This document shows, piece by piece, positions 32,282 to 42,215 of a DNA stretch of 64,000 nt. Below the pieces are notes generated by a model. The model made no database searches and was not told where the DNA came from. It worked only from the letters and a program-made list of their open reading frames with translations. The number at the start of each line of letters is the position of its first letter. Within the stretch, counting starts at the first letter, position 1. Where the stretch lies: NCBI GenBank assembly GCA_001600635.1, contig BCKL01000003.1, positions 757,923 through 821,922 of the forward strand, read 5' to 3'. This stretch comes from Leucosporidium creatinivorum. Lineage: Eukaryota; Basidiomycota; Microbotryomycetes; Leucosporidiales; Leucosporidiaceae. Position numbers and translations under genes: made by a program.

Positions 32282-35200
32282 CTAGTCGAGCTCCTCGACC
32301 TCGATGGCGTCGTCCGAATCCTGGTCCGAATCGTCGTCGTCGATGTCCATGGCGATGGGCTCGTGGTTGGGGATCACGACGAGACGGTTGGCTTTGGCAT
32401 CCCACTCGACTTTGGCCGTCTCGCCGTCGCGAATGGCCTCGGAGATGATGAAGGAGGAGAGAGGGTTGAGGAGCTCGGTCTGGATGGCGCGGTTGAGAGG
32501 TCGAGCTCCGTAGGAAGGGTGGTAGCCGATGGCACCGAGGAAGTCGAGCGCTTCGACGGAGAGCTGGAGGGTGATGTCCCTGCCATTATTCCTCAAGCGC
32601 TTCTGAACCTCTTGGATGCGGACGTCGACGATGGAGCGGACGTCCTTGCGGCTGAGGCGGTTGTAGATGACGATGCTGTCGAGCCTGTTGATGAACTCGG
32701 GAGGGAGGTGGGCGCGAATGGCGCCGTTGACGAGCTCCTTGGTAGAGGGAGGGATTGCTGAGCCGTCGTCGGGAAGTTCGTTGAGGAAGGCGGCGCCGAG
32801 GTTGGAGGTCATGATGATCTGGCGGCGCGGGGCGTCAGTCGGGCTCCAGGCTTGCTTCAGTACGATAGCACTTACGACGCAGTTCTTGAAGCTCACTACA
32901 CGTCCCTGCGAGTCGGTGAGGCGGCCGTCGTCGAGGACTTGGAGGAAGAGCTGGACGAACTCCTTGGAGGCCTTCTCGAGCTCGTCGACGAGCACGACCG
33001 AGTACGGCTTGCGACGCACATACTCGGTTAGTTGGCCGCCTTCCTCGCTCCCGACGTATCCAGGAGGAGATCCGATGAGGCGAGAGATGGAATGTTTCTC
33101 TGAGTACTCGCTTCCCTGAACGAGAGAAGGAGAATAAGTCAGCCGGCGATCGGGCGAGCAGTTGGAGAACGACGAGGATGGACGACGAGGAGAAGTAGCA
33201 CGATACTCACATCAATGCGAATCATGGCGTCAGGCGAGTCGAAGAGGAAGCGAGCGAGAGCCTTGGACAGCTCCGTCTTGCCGGTTCCCGAGGGGCCGAC
33301 AAAGAGGAAGCTGGCGATGGGCCGGTCCTGGTTGGCGAGACCACTGCGAGAGAGGCGAATGGCGTCCGAAACAGCCTTGACCGCTTCCTCTTGACCTATG
33401 ACACTCTTGCGGAGCGTCTTCTCCATGCGCAACAGCTTCTGCTTCTCCGAGGTGCGAAGGCTGGTGACGGGGATGCCGGACCACTGGGCGACGACGGCTT
33501 GGATGTGCTCGGGGGTCACGGTGTCGCCGGCGAGGGCCTCGCCTCCGCTAGCGCGCATGGTAGCATCCTCTTCGCGCTTTTGTTGCTCAAGGGCCTGGAG
33601 CCGAGCGGCGAGGTCGGGAAGGGCGCCGTGGACTGTAGCGAGTGAGGAGGTGTCAGCTAAGTGTTCCGCTTGTAATGACAGGTGTAGGAGATCGAGCGAG
33701 AAGTGGAGGAAGGGAAGAGGGTGGACACCTCGAGGAGGGAAAACGAAGAGATGAGAGCGGAGGAAGCAAACTCACCGATGTCGGCGGCTGTAGCGAGATC
33801 GTAGCGCCTCTCGGCATCCTCGGCCTTGGCCTTAAGCTCGTCGATCTTGCGCTTGACCTGCTGGATCTCGTCGGACTTGCCCTTCTCGGCTTGGAAGCGA
33901 GCCATGATGGGTTGAAGCTCCTCGTCGATCTTGGAGATGCTGGCCTGGAGATCCTCGACTTTGGCCTTGGCGACCTCGTCCTTCTTGTTCTTGGCGAGCT
34001 CGCCCTTGATCGCGTGTAGCTCAATCTCGAGCTGGAGCTTGGCACGCTCGAGCTTGTCGACCTCTTCCGGGAGCGAATCGCGGGCGACGGCGACTCCAGA
34101 GGCGGCTTCGTCGACGAGATCGATAGCCGAGTCGGGCTATAGTGTGTGAGCAACGTCAGCGAAGGCTCCGAGACTATGAAAGTCAAACGACTTACGAGCT
34201 TGCGGCTGGTCAAGTAGCGGTGGGCGAGCTGAGCGGCGGAGACGAGGGAGGCGTCGAGAATGGTACAGCCGTGGTGGACCTCATACTTCTCCTTGATACC
34301 GCGAAGGATGGAGATCGTCTCGGGGACGGAGGGCTCGTTAATCATGACTGAGAGGAAGGGGCGAGTCAGCGAAAGCCGAGAGAACGAGCCAGCGACAGGA
34401 GCTCACCTTGCTGGAAACGACGCTCGAAGGCAGCATCCTTCTCGATGTACTTGCGGTATTCAGCGAGGGTGGTAGCGCCGATGCAGCGAAGCTTGCCGCG
34501 AGCGAGAGCGGGCTTGAGGAGGTTGGCGGCGTCGACTCCTTGTCCGCCTTGGCCGGCCATCACTGTGAGCAGTAGGGTCAGCAAGGGGCCTGGTAGTTTG
34601 AACCAGTGGAATAGCGCTACTCACGAGTGTGCATCTCGTCGATGAAGAGGATGATGCCGGTCTCGGACTTCTCGCACTCGTCGAGGACCGACTTGACGCG
34701 TTCCTGCAGGTTTGTGAAGGGACACGGTCAGCACGTTGATGTGGAAGGGATAGAAGTGTTCCCCTGTAGTCGTGTACTCACCTCAAATTGTCCCTTGTAG
34801 CTAGCTCCAGCCATGAGAGCTCCCATGTCGAGCGCGAAGAGGCGGCCGAGGAGGTTGACGGGGACATCGCGAGCAACGATGCGCTGAGCGAGTCCCTCGG
34901 CGATGGCAGTCTTTCCCACTCCGGGTTCTCCGATGCAGACGGGGTTGTTCTGTCCAGGAAGTCAAGTCAGCGTGGGCTCGGCGATGCCTCGGCACGAGCG
35001 AGAAAGCTTACCTTGGAACGCCTCGAAAGGATGCGGATACACCTTCGGATCTCGTTGTCACGTCCAATTACGGGGTCCAGCTTGCCTTGCTCTGCTTCAG
35101 CGGTGAGGTCACGGGCGTACTTTAGAGTGAGGAGAGGTCAGCTTCCACGCTCGCCGAGTCTCAGCCGACTTTGAAGCTCACCTTGGAGAGCGCCTCGAAT

Positions 35201-35992
35201 CCCTCCTCAGCCCCACGAGAGTTGACTTGCTTGCCACCGCGCACTTGCTCGGCGGTGCGCTTGATGGCTTCGTAGGTAACGCCGGCCTCCTTGAGGATGG
35301 GCGCGATGGACGGATCTTGGCAGAGAGCGAGGATGAGGTGGTCTTGTGCGACGAAGGAGTCGTTCTTTAGGGTGTCAAGGACGGAGTGTGGCGAATTTAG
35401 ATAGCGAGGGAGGCCAGGGCAAGAGGTGAGGAAGAGTTGGGGGGTTTCGGGAAGCGGAAGTCAGCTCCCTGGACTCGGTGAATGGTCTTCAAGCAGCAGC
35501 AGATACTCACCTTCTCCTTGGAGATTTTGTGCGCAGCCTGCAGGACCTTGCCGGTGGCAGGCGAGAAGGAGACGTCCTCGGGAGCTGGTTCTTGTGAGGG
35601 GAGCCTGACGATGAAGCGGGAGAGTCCACGGGTGACGGCATCGGCTTGAGCTCCAGCTGTATCACAGCAGAGAGTAGAGGTCAGCGAGCTGGACCGAAGC
35701 TGCACACTCTCGCTCAAGCGAGAACCTCGGCAGCGAGCAGGTTGATGCGGAGGACTCACAGCGGCTCAAGATGGACGTGAAGAGACTCTGTCCGCCTTGT
35801 TCATTGGGGTTGAGTAGAGCAGAAGCGAGATGGGCGGGTGCGACCTGTAGGAGAGGCGTTAGCTGAGCAGCGAGGCGAGTTCCGCATAGTGGGGCTCACG
35901 TTCGAGTTGGCGTGGTCCTTTGCGAGAAGTACTGCAGCCTGTAGCACTTTCTCCGCCGCCTCGGTGAAGGCTAAATTTCCTGGTGTGCTCAT
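32282..35992 (-). CDS. HSP104: HSP104/ClpB disaggregase
   Basis: More than ten short introns split a full-length Hsp104. The N-terminal domain begins [20 protein letters not shown] with [14 protein letters not shown]1 follows with Walker [20 protein letters not shown], Walker B-type [12 protein letters not shown] and [20 protein letters not shown]. The coiled-coil middle domain starts near [18 protein letters not shown] and carries the [15 protein letters not shown] region. NBD2 has Walker [21 protein letters not shown] and [11 protein letters not shown] with [16 protein letters not shown]. The acidic tail is rich in Asp/Glu. Hsp104 forms hexamers in cytosol and nucleus that rescue aggregated proteins with Hsp70 after heat stress. 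Displaced copies of a middle piece (31590-31905) and of the promoter and start codon (37819-38078) flank it. Confidence 0.96.
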
Positions 35993-36237
35993 GCGTGAGT
36001 GTTGAGGTGTGGTTGCGAGTTGGAGGAGACAGAGAGAGCAACCCCGAGCCCGCCTTTCTACCCCCCGACGGCTTGGATTTCGAAGGAAGGTCCTCGCACA
36101 TTCTTGAGGCTGCTGGCAGCCTACATGACATCGGAGGAAATAGACTGTTCTTTGCCGTGCCAGAATAGATAGCTCGGTGTGGCACTGCAGAAGCCAGCGA
36201 CGAGCGTCATTCCCGCGGCTGGTTTCACCGAGCCCCT
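35993..36237 (-). promoter_or_regulatory. HSP104 promoter (present twice in the window)
   Basis: Immediately upstream of the HSP104 ATG. Read toward the gene it contains CAGAA/TTC half-sites typical of heat-shock elements (around 36138-36165 and 36078-36092) and a conserved TTCGAA with neighbouring TTCC (CCTTCCTTCGAAATCC). The whole stretch is repeated in inverted orientation at 37819-38078, which marks its limits. Heat-shock-factor control is expected for HSP104 from known biology; the sites here are imperfect and need testing. Confidence 0.55.
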
Positions 36238-37818
36238 GGCAATTCGTTGCCGAAACCGAGCAAGCCGGTGGTAGGCTGTTGCGGGTGCAGGTCGTCGAGA
36301 GCTTGCAGAACACCTTTGTGAGTGTAAGGGACGGCCCTGAACGTCACCTCTCGCCCTCCTAGATCGGAGGAAGTCCAGCTTCGGCGATGTCGTTCTGCCT
36401 TCGCCGAAAATGCTTCATCTCTTGCGAGCTCTCAGCCTTCGCTCAATGGAATCAGACAGGTCCTGACTCGTCTGTGACTTCTGCACGCGCGACCAACTGT
36501 TTCCTGAGGTGAGACGCCATGTGAGACGATAAGTGAGACGATCCGCAAGCTCGGCGATGGGGAAGTGGGCGGCAGAGGCAAGCTGGAGTGTCGAGATTGA
36601 CGGCAATAAGCTACTATGGATGAGGTTGAGGCTCACAAGGTGTACCACAGTATTATCCGTCTGTGCAATTGACCCGAATTGAGGTTAGCGCAAGTCTTCC
36701 TCGCTGCTTGTCTCGGCGGGCGAGTTTGAGGCGCTCTGCAGGCTTTGAAGAGGATCTTGTGAGCTGCACTGAGGCCTGCCACAGCTGTAGCTCACACAGC
36801 TCACGGCTGAAGCATCGTAGCTGGCGAAACACGAAAGCGAGGCCGTCCAAGCTCAGCTGCAGCTCGAAAGTCAAATCGGGCTCGTCGCGGCCTTTCGCTT
36901 GTTTCTCTCCTGCCACATCCTCCTGGAGTGGTCGTTGCGTGTAGCATCCTCAAGCATGGTGCTCTCGCTCGCGTGAGTGCAGGCCTCTGTAACAGGCTCT
37001 GCCACTGGATCAAGGCCCGACTCTTCCTCGCGTGAAGTGCTCGTCGACCTCCAACCTCTCTCAGCGAAGGGTCGCAGAAGCAGTTGCTCCCGCTCTTGCA
37101 GCGCTGGGGAGCAGTCTCACTCACGATCCTGGGACGACCGCTTAAGCCTCCCAACAGCTCTCGCAGCCTGCTTCTTCGAGGAGCAAGCTCGAACTGAGAT
37201 TGAGCGCCCGAGGAGCTCGCTGCCCTCTGCTCCTCCTTAGCGATGGGAAGACCGCTATAGCCTTCCCAATCAACCCTAGCTCATCCCAGCGGTGAAGATC
37301 TACAGGCTGCTGCTCGCCTAGTACGCCTTCGCAACGAGGAGCCGCGAGCAAAGTGCTCCTCAAGCGTCGACGGGAGGCGCGCTAAAAGTCCTCCTTCTCG
37401 TGCAGCTCTCGAGCTGGACTACTCGACAGTGCTCTCAAGGTACAACAGGTGAGCTGACTACTATGTAAGTGGCTGCTGGAGGGCGTGTTTGGGCAGGGAA
37501 GGGGACAGGCGAGCAAAGCCGAGTCGAATCGCTGCGCCTGCAAGGATGATAGCCTCCCCGGAGCAGCGTGCAAGGAGGTGAAAGGGGCACATACGATAGT
37601 TTTTGGGCGCTGTGCGCTCTCTGCAAGGTCCCCCCCCCCCTTCGCTCTGAAGGAGCTGGGAAGCGAGAGAGCTGGTAAGTCGCCGAGCCGGCCAAGCCAG
37701 GGTGTGAGGAGGACACGAGGTATACTACACCGATGAGGAACAGAGAGGTTGGGATATGTGTCAATGCGACTTGGGGAGTATAGTCTTCGCTTCTGGTCTT
37801 GGAAGAGACCAAGGGGTC
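36238..37818. other. Spacer between the two inverted HSP104-promoter copies
   Basis: 1.58 kb without a supported gene. Several short frames occur on both strands but show neither family motifs nor coherent splice patterns. The motif TCGGCGAT occurs at about 36381 and 36551. Confidence 0.4.
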
Positions 37819-38078
37819 GGGGCTCGGTGAAGGCAGCCTCGGGAAAGCCCAGCCTCGTCGCGGGCTTCTGCAGTGCTACACCGATGTCTCCATTCTGGAA
37901 CGGCAAAGAACAGTATCTTTCCTCCGATGTGATGTAGGCTGCTAGCAGCCTCGAGAAGTTGCGAGGACCTTCCTTCGAAATCCAAGCCGTCGGGGGGATA
38001 GAAAGGCGGGCTCGGTGTTGCTCTCTCTTTCTCCTCCAACTCGCAACCACACCTCAACTCTCACGCATGAGCACACCC
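37819..38078 (+). repeat. Inverted copy of the HSP104 promoter and start codon
   Basis: The plus strand here is the reverse complement of 35982-36237 with roughly one mismatch in ten, judged by eye. Conserved blocks include CTTCCTTCGAAATCCAAGCC, GGCAAAGAACAGTATC and CTCGCAACCACACCTCAACT, and the copy ends in ACGCATGAGCACACC, i.e. the HSP104 start codon and its first codons, after which similarity stops. The downstream frame (MSTPESSSSTCR...) has no relation to HSP104 beyond that, so the unit is a promoter copy without its gene. It points rightward, toward the 3' end of the pyruvate dehydrogenase kinase gene. Confidence 0.85.
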
Positions 38079-38487
38079 GAATCGAGCTCAAGCACCTGTA
38101 GACCCAGATGTTGCTGGACCTCCGCAAACGGCATTGAAGAGCTCGCCGAGCCTCGGCGCCAGCACAATCGACATCGGCGGCGGCCTCAGACCGAGCTGTC
38201 ACCGCGAGTCGCCGTGTTCGAGCGTAAAGTTGAAGGCAGACGAGAGTTCTCTGCAGCTCTGCCGCAGTAGCCTCGGCTTCACAAAGTGTTTCCTGACTTC
38301 GCGCGGTGATCCGGCCGCCTGCGAAGGCCGTTGCCCTTCGCAAGGTCTGCTGCTCTCTCCTTCGTCTCGGCCGAGCCAAAAGTACAAGGGGCTCCATTGC
38401 GTTACAACATGGAGAGCTCGATGTCCTCTCGCTTACTGCATCCCCACCGCTCCCACTTCGCCGACTCCTTCCGTCGCCGAGCCTCGC
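38079..38487. other. Region between the promoter copy and the PDK stop
   Basis: Contains the open frame that starts at the copied HSP104 ATG (38068), about 68 codons in total (to 38270), with no recognised motif, plus the 3' flank of the PDK gene. No supported gene. Confidence 0.35.
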
Positions 38488-40541
38488 TCAACGACGCTCG
38501 GTGCTCGCCCAGGACTCGATGCCGAACTTGGGGATCTTGAGCAGGGCGTCCGAGCCATGTCCCTGAACCGTGAAGATCTCGAGTGTGCCCGAGAAGTATC
38601 TGGGAAGCGCAAGGCGAGAGCGAGGTCAGCGGCAGCTTCGGCGATAAGAGTCGTCGGTTTCGAGCGACAATCAGCCAAGTGTACTCACTCAGCGAACATC
38701 CTCGCCAACGGAAGCCCGATGCCACTCTTCATCTGTGCGTCCCGCAGCGCCTCATCCTCCTCGCTCAGGACCTCGCCCTCCCTCGCCCTCTCAACCGCGA
38801 GCTGCTCCTTGACCGTTCCCGCCAGCTTGCCCACCGTCCTCAGCGCCATGATACCGGTCAGAGTCTTTGGCGCTGATCCTTCGGTGCTCGCCGACGAAGC
38901 TGCGTCTGGGGATTCGAGACTGCCGGCGCTGGAGGGAGGGGTGGAGGCGATTGCCGTATCCTGCTCGGCTTGAGAGGCGTGGTGTTGGTAGTAGCGGCGC
39001 ATGTGGGAGAAGGAGAAGATGTCGAGGCGCTGGGCGGAGGCGAAGTCGGCGATGGTCGAGCCGGGTGCGATGAGAGGGAAGGAAGGTGCGGGTGGAGGAG
39101 GGAGGCCGCCGTATGGTGTGAGTCCGCCGCCTATGATCGAGAGTAACAGAAGCGAAGAGAGACAGGAGGAGAAAGGGAGAATGAGGGGCAAAGAAATTGA
39201 TCAGCGGAAGTCCTTTGACGGCGAGGGAGAATGAAGCGCACCTTCGTCCGAGACACGAACGGCGAGATCTCGTGGCCCGTGAACGATGGTGACCGTGATG
39301 GGGTGGTGCTTGGCCTCCTCGGGCCCATGATGAGCGACGGTGGCGTGTGCAGCGTTCTTGATCATCTCGAAGAGCATGAACCTGTGTAGGCGCCGAAGAA
39401 GAGAAAGGTCAGCGCTGTTCACGGACAAGGACTCTAGGTAGATGGCAGATGCGAAGAAGAACAGAACCCACTCAAGATGTTCGTCGATGTAAGCAAACTC
39501 GTTTGCGAGCATTCCCTCCAGTCGAATCGGCACCGTTGCTTCAGCCCCTCCTCTCCGCCGAATCAACTCCTCGCACCGCTGGACCACGTTAGCCGCCTTC
39601 AACCGTGTATCCACAATGCCCACCCTCTGCTCATCCACTTCTCGTCCTTTGCCCTTGTCCTGGCTTCGTTGCCGTTCTCGGAATTGAGAGGTCAAGGCGA
39701 TGTGCTGCTCGGTGATGACTCGTCGTGAGATGCGAGAACGCAGCATGCGGACCATGATGGTGTCGAGGTCATTGGGTGGAAGGTGGAGAGGAGAAGATTC
39801 GGATACGCTGCGAATGGAGAAAGGTCAGCTTGGACAAGCACGAGAGCAGCGCCGAGACGAACCCAATGGCGAGGTCGGGGATCACGACGCGGTGCTTGTC
39901 GAGGGTGCTCTGCATAAACTGGCAGAATCGGTCGTTGTCCTCCAGATCCTTGATGACCGGGAATCGCCGGATCCTAGGCAGCAGCGGAGGGTCAGCTGGC
40001 GGGCTCGGAGAGTCTGGGAAAGCGAGAAACGCACTGCTCGAAGGCCTCGAGGTACAAGTCGTAGACGTGTGCCATCCTCGGGTTCGAAGCGACGATGTAG
40101 GGCAGCTCTTGGATGTCTCGCAGACGGTGGGAGAGGCGAGTAGGGAGTTCGGTTCGTAGCTGTGCGAAGTGCAGCGGGAGGTCAGCCATCGCCGCGCCAG
40201 GTTCGAGCAGGAGCACTCACAAAGTTGCCTCCCTTCAGCAGCTTCTCTGCTTCCTCCTTCTCGCCCTTATTCCGACCTCCCTTGCCAAAGTTGATAAGGT
40301 GCTTGAGCGAGATAGGCTGGTGTCGCTTGAGAAGGTGAGTTTGGCCCTTCGGTACAGCACCACCAGCAAGTACGTACGGTGGATCCCTTGGCAGCATAGC
40401 TCTCGATGACCTTGTTCGTGTAGAAGACGGGCACTTTGCTCGCCCGAAGGGGTTGCTGGAAGAGGTGTGGGGTTGCTCGCGACCTGTATGACGAAGAGGT
40501 TAGCCCGAGCAGTGACGCCGAGTGTGAGTGATTACTCACAT
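38488..40541 (-). CDS. Mitochondrial pyruvate dehydrogenase kinase (PDK/PKP family)
   Basis: The spliced product has the PDK alpha-helical domain (VIESYAAKGST, PISLKHLINFGKGGRNK, LSHRLRDIQELPYIVASNP, FPVIKDLEDNDRFCQFMQST, HRVVIPDLAIG) and the GHKL ATPase region: N box FMLFEMIKNAAHATVAHHG, G1 VRVSDEGGG, G2 KSGIGLPLARMFAEYFSGTL. These kinases phosphorylate the E1 subunit in the mitochondrial matrix and switch off pyruvate dehydrogenase. The last exon (YFSGTLEIFTVQGHGSDALL) closes with a stop at 38488. The start codon appears split: AT at 40541-40540, intron 40539-40484 (GTGAGT...CATACAG), then G at 40483, giving ATG TCG CGA. An Ala/Ser/Pro-rich insert sits between the G1 and G2 regions. Confidence 0.93.
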
Positions 40542-40810
40542 GTACCGAAGCTCTGATAGGTAGCAAGCAGCAGGAGACGAGAGGGAACGGCGAGATCGAG
40601 CTCGTGAGTCAAGCTGATCACCTTCTGATGCTGTAGCTGAGCAGTCTGTGGGTTGGTGAGATTGCTGAGGGTATTCCTGGTTACTCTGAGCTATTCTGTA
40701 GCTTGTGCAGTCGTGTCGAAAGGTGAGCGTCGAATTGAAGCGATTCGTCGGGAGGGAGGGAGAGCTGCGAAACGGCAAGTCGCTCTCTTGACCGGTCTCC
40801 ACACTGAGCC
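40542..40810. promoter_or_regulatory. Shared divergent promoter (PDK / MED20)
   Basis: 269 bases between the PDK first exon and the MED20 ATG. No TATA box or known site was recognised; the promoter role is inferred from divergent gene order. Confidence 0.45.
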
Positions 40811-41750
40811 ATGTCAGCTGCTCGTACTCCGACGACGTTACTCGCAAGATGGGACAAGGGCAACGCACAGTCCGCTGTGCCCATCATCGCCCGCACCATC
40901 ACTAGCAACCTCGGCGGAGCAGGAGCAGGTCGACGCGCCGTTCAGATCCGCCCGTTTCGCCTCCCGGGCAAGCAGGCCAAGGATGGAGCTGCAGCAGCAG
41001 GAGCAGAGCAAGGCGGCAGGAACATGTATGTTCTCAGAAGCCTCAGCTCGAGCGAGCAGATGATGGTCTTTGTCGAGGATACGAGCGCCCCATCTCGAGC
41101 TGTCAAGCTACAGGAAGCCAAGGGCAAGGGCAAGCAAAAAGCGGAGGAGGATATCGAAGAGATGGAAGGGCACTCTCGCTGGACATTCTGCACCCTCGGC
41201 GTTGCTACGCTCGCCGCTCCTCTGGCCACCCCCTTCGACGCTTTCCTCCAACGAGTGCTCCTCGGCGGCAACCAGCAGGCCATCAACGCCAACACTCCTG
41301 GTCAATGGATACCCAGGAGTACCGCCATCTCGTTAGAAGGCTTCATCTTCCACATTGGAGGTGACTGGGAGGTCAAGCTCGGCAGCGTTATGGTCAAGGG
41401 AGGCTCGGCCGGCGGTAGCTCCAAGGGCGTTCTGATTGAGGCGAGCTCTTCTTTGAATCTCCTGCAAGTGCTTCTGCTCACCTTCACCGTCTCAATAGGC
41501 CACCTATCTCCCCGTTCCCCACCTCCCTCCCTCGTCGCCCTTCATCCGAAACTTCATGACGACGCTCTTCCCACCACAAGCCATAGCCAATGGCGAGGTT
41601 GAGTGGATCCAACCCGATTTCGAAGGAATGTACGAGGCGGGCATCAACCAGCGACCGCCGGCGGGGGAGCAGGAGGGAGAGTGGGAGTGGACCGAGAAGC
41701 ACTCGGCTTGGACCTACGTGCAGCTCTTCAAGAAGGAGTCGCTGCTGTGA
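40811..41750 (+). CDS. Mediator complex subunit MED20
   Basis: Two exons, 40811-41440 and 41499-41750, about 294 residues. After a basic N-terminus the body reads MYVLRSLSSSEQMMVFVEDT, then SRWTFCTLGVATLAAPLATP, STAISLEGFIFHIGGDWEVK, LGSVMVKGG and GVLIEATYLPVPHLP, followed by FIRNFMTTLFPPQAI and WIQPDFEGM. The GD-W-x-V-(K/R)-x-G-x-V-M-x-G-G block, followed by a hydrophobic strand and Y-L-P, is the signature part of MED20, a TBP-fold-like subunit of the Mediator head. The single intron begins GC (GAG|GCGAGC) and ends ATAG; joining there is the only way to reach the YLPV frame without a stop. The family call is by pattern and the gene symbol is therefore withheld. Confidence 0.72.
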
Positions 41751-42215
41751 GAGGTTGGGACGGTGGTAGAAAGAGGACTCGTGACGATTGGGCAGTAGAG
41801 TGCTGCAGGTGAGCTCGGGCGCTGGCTTTCCAGGTTCGGCGATGAAGGCTGACTCTCCTTCTCGCCGATTACAGCCGCCTCAGCCCGCCAAGTCGCTGCT
41901 CAAGGTGAGGACCGAGGTCTGAGGAGGAGGGGTAAGCTATAGATCGCCGATTTTTTGGCCTGGCCGAGCAGGAGCGTGGCTTCGGCGATGGAAGGGGCGC
42001 GCCGAGGAGGGAAGACGAGCAGCTGTGCCTTTGTTGTAACTTGATAGCAGCTTTTGAACATCTGGCTGAGCGATGTGCTGAGTGCGAAGCCTGCTACAAC
42101 AGGCTACAACATCCCTCGGATCTCTCGACCTGCCGCGAGCGGTCGCGTCCAAGCTCTTCCTCCCCCGCTTCATTCTCGTTTCGCTTCTTCGCTCCGCGCA
42201 CGGCAGCAGCAGGCA
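41751..42215. other. MED20 3' region and MDM10 upstream region
   Basis: 465 bases. A complete intron signature, GTGAGC (41809), GGCTGACTC and TTACAG (41874), lies past the MED20 stop and looks like a 3' UTR intron. The motif TTCGGCGATG occurs twice (about 41835 and 41981). The right part should contain the MDM10 promoter. Confidence 0.4.

Noticed and set aside
37959-38270. Frame starting at the copied HSP104 ATG as a new gene
   Set aside because: No recognisable protein pattern after the first three codons; kept as a finding about the promoter copy only.
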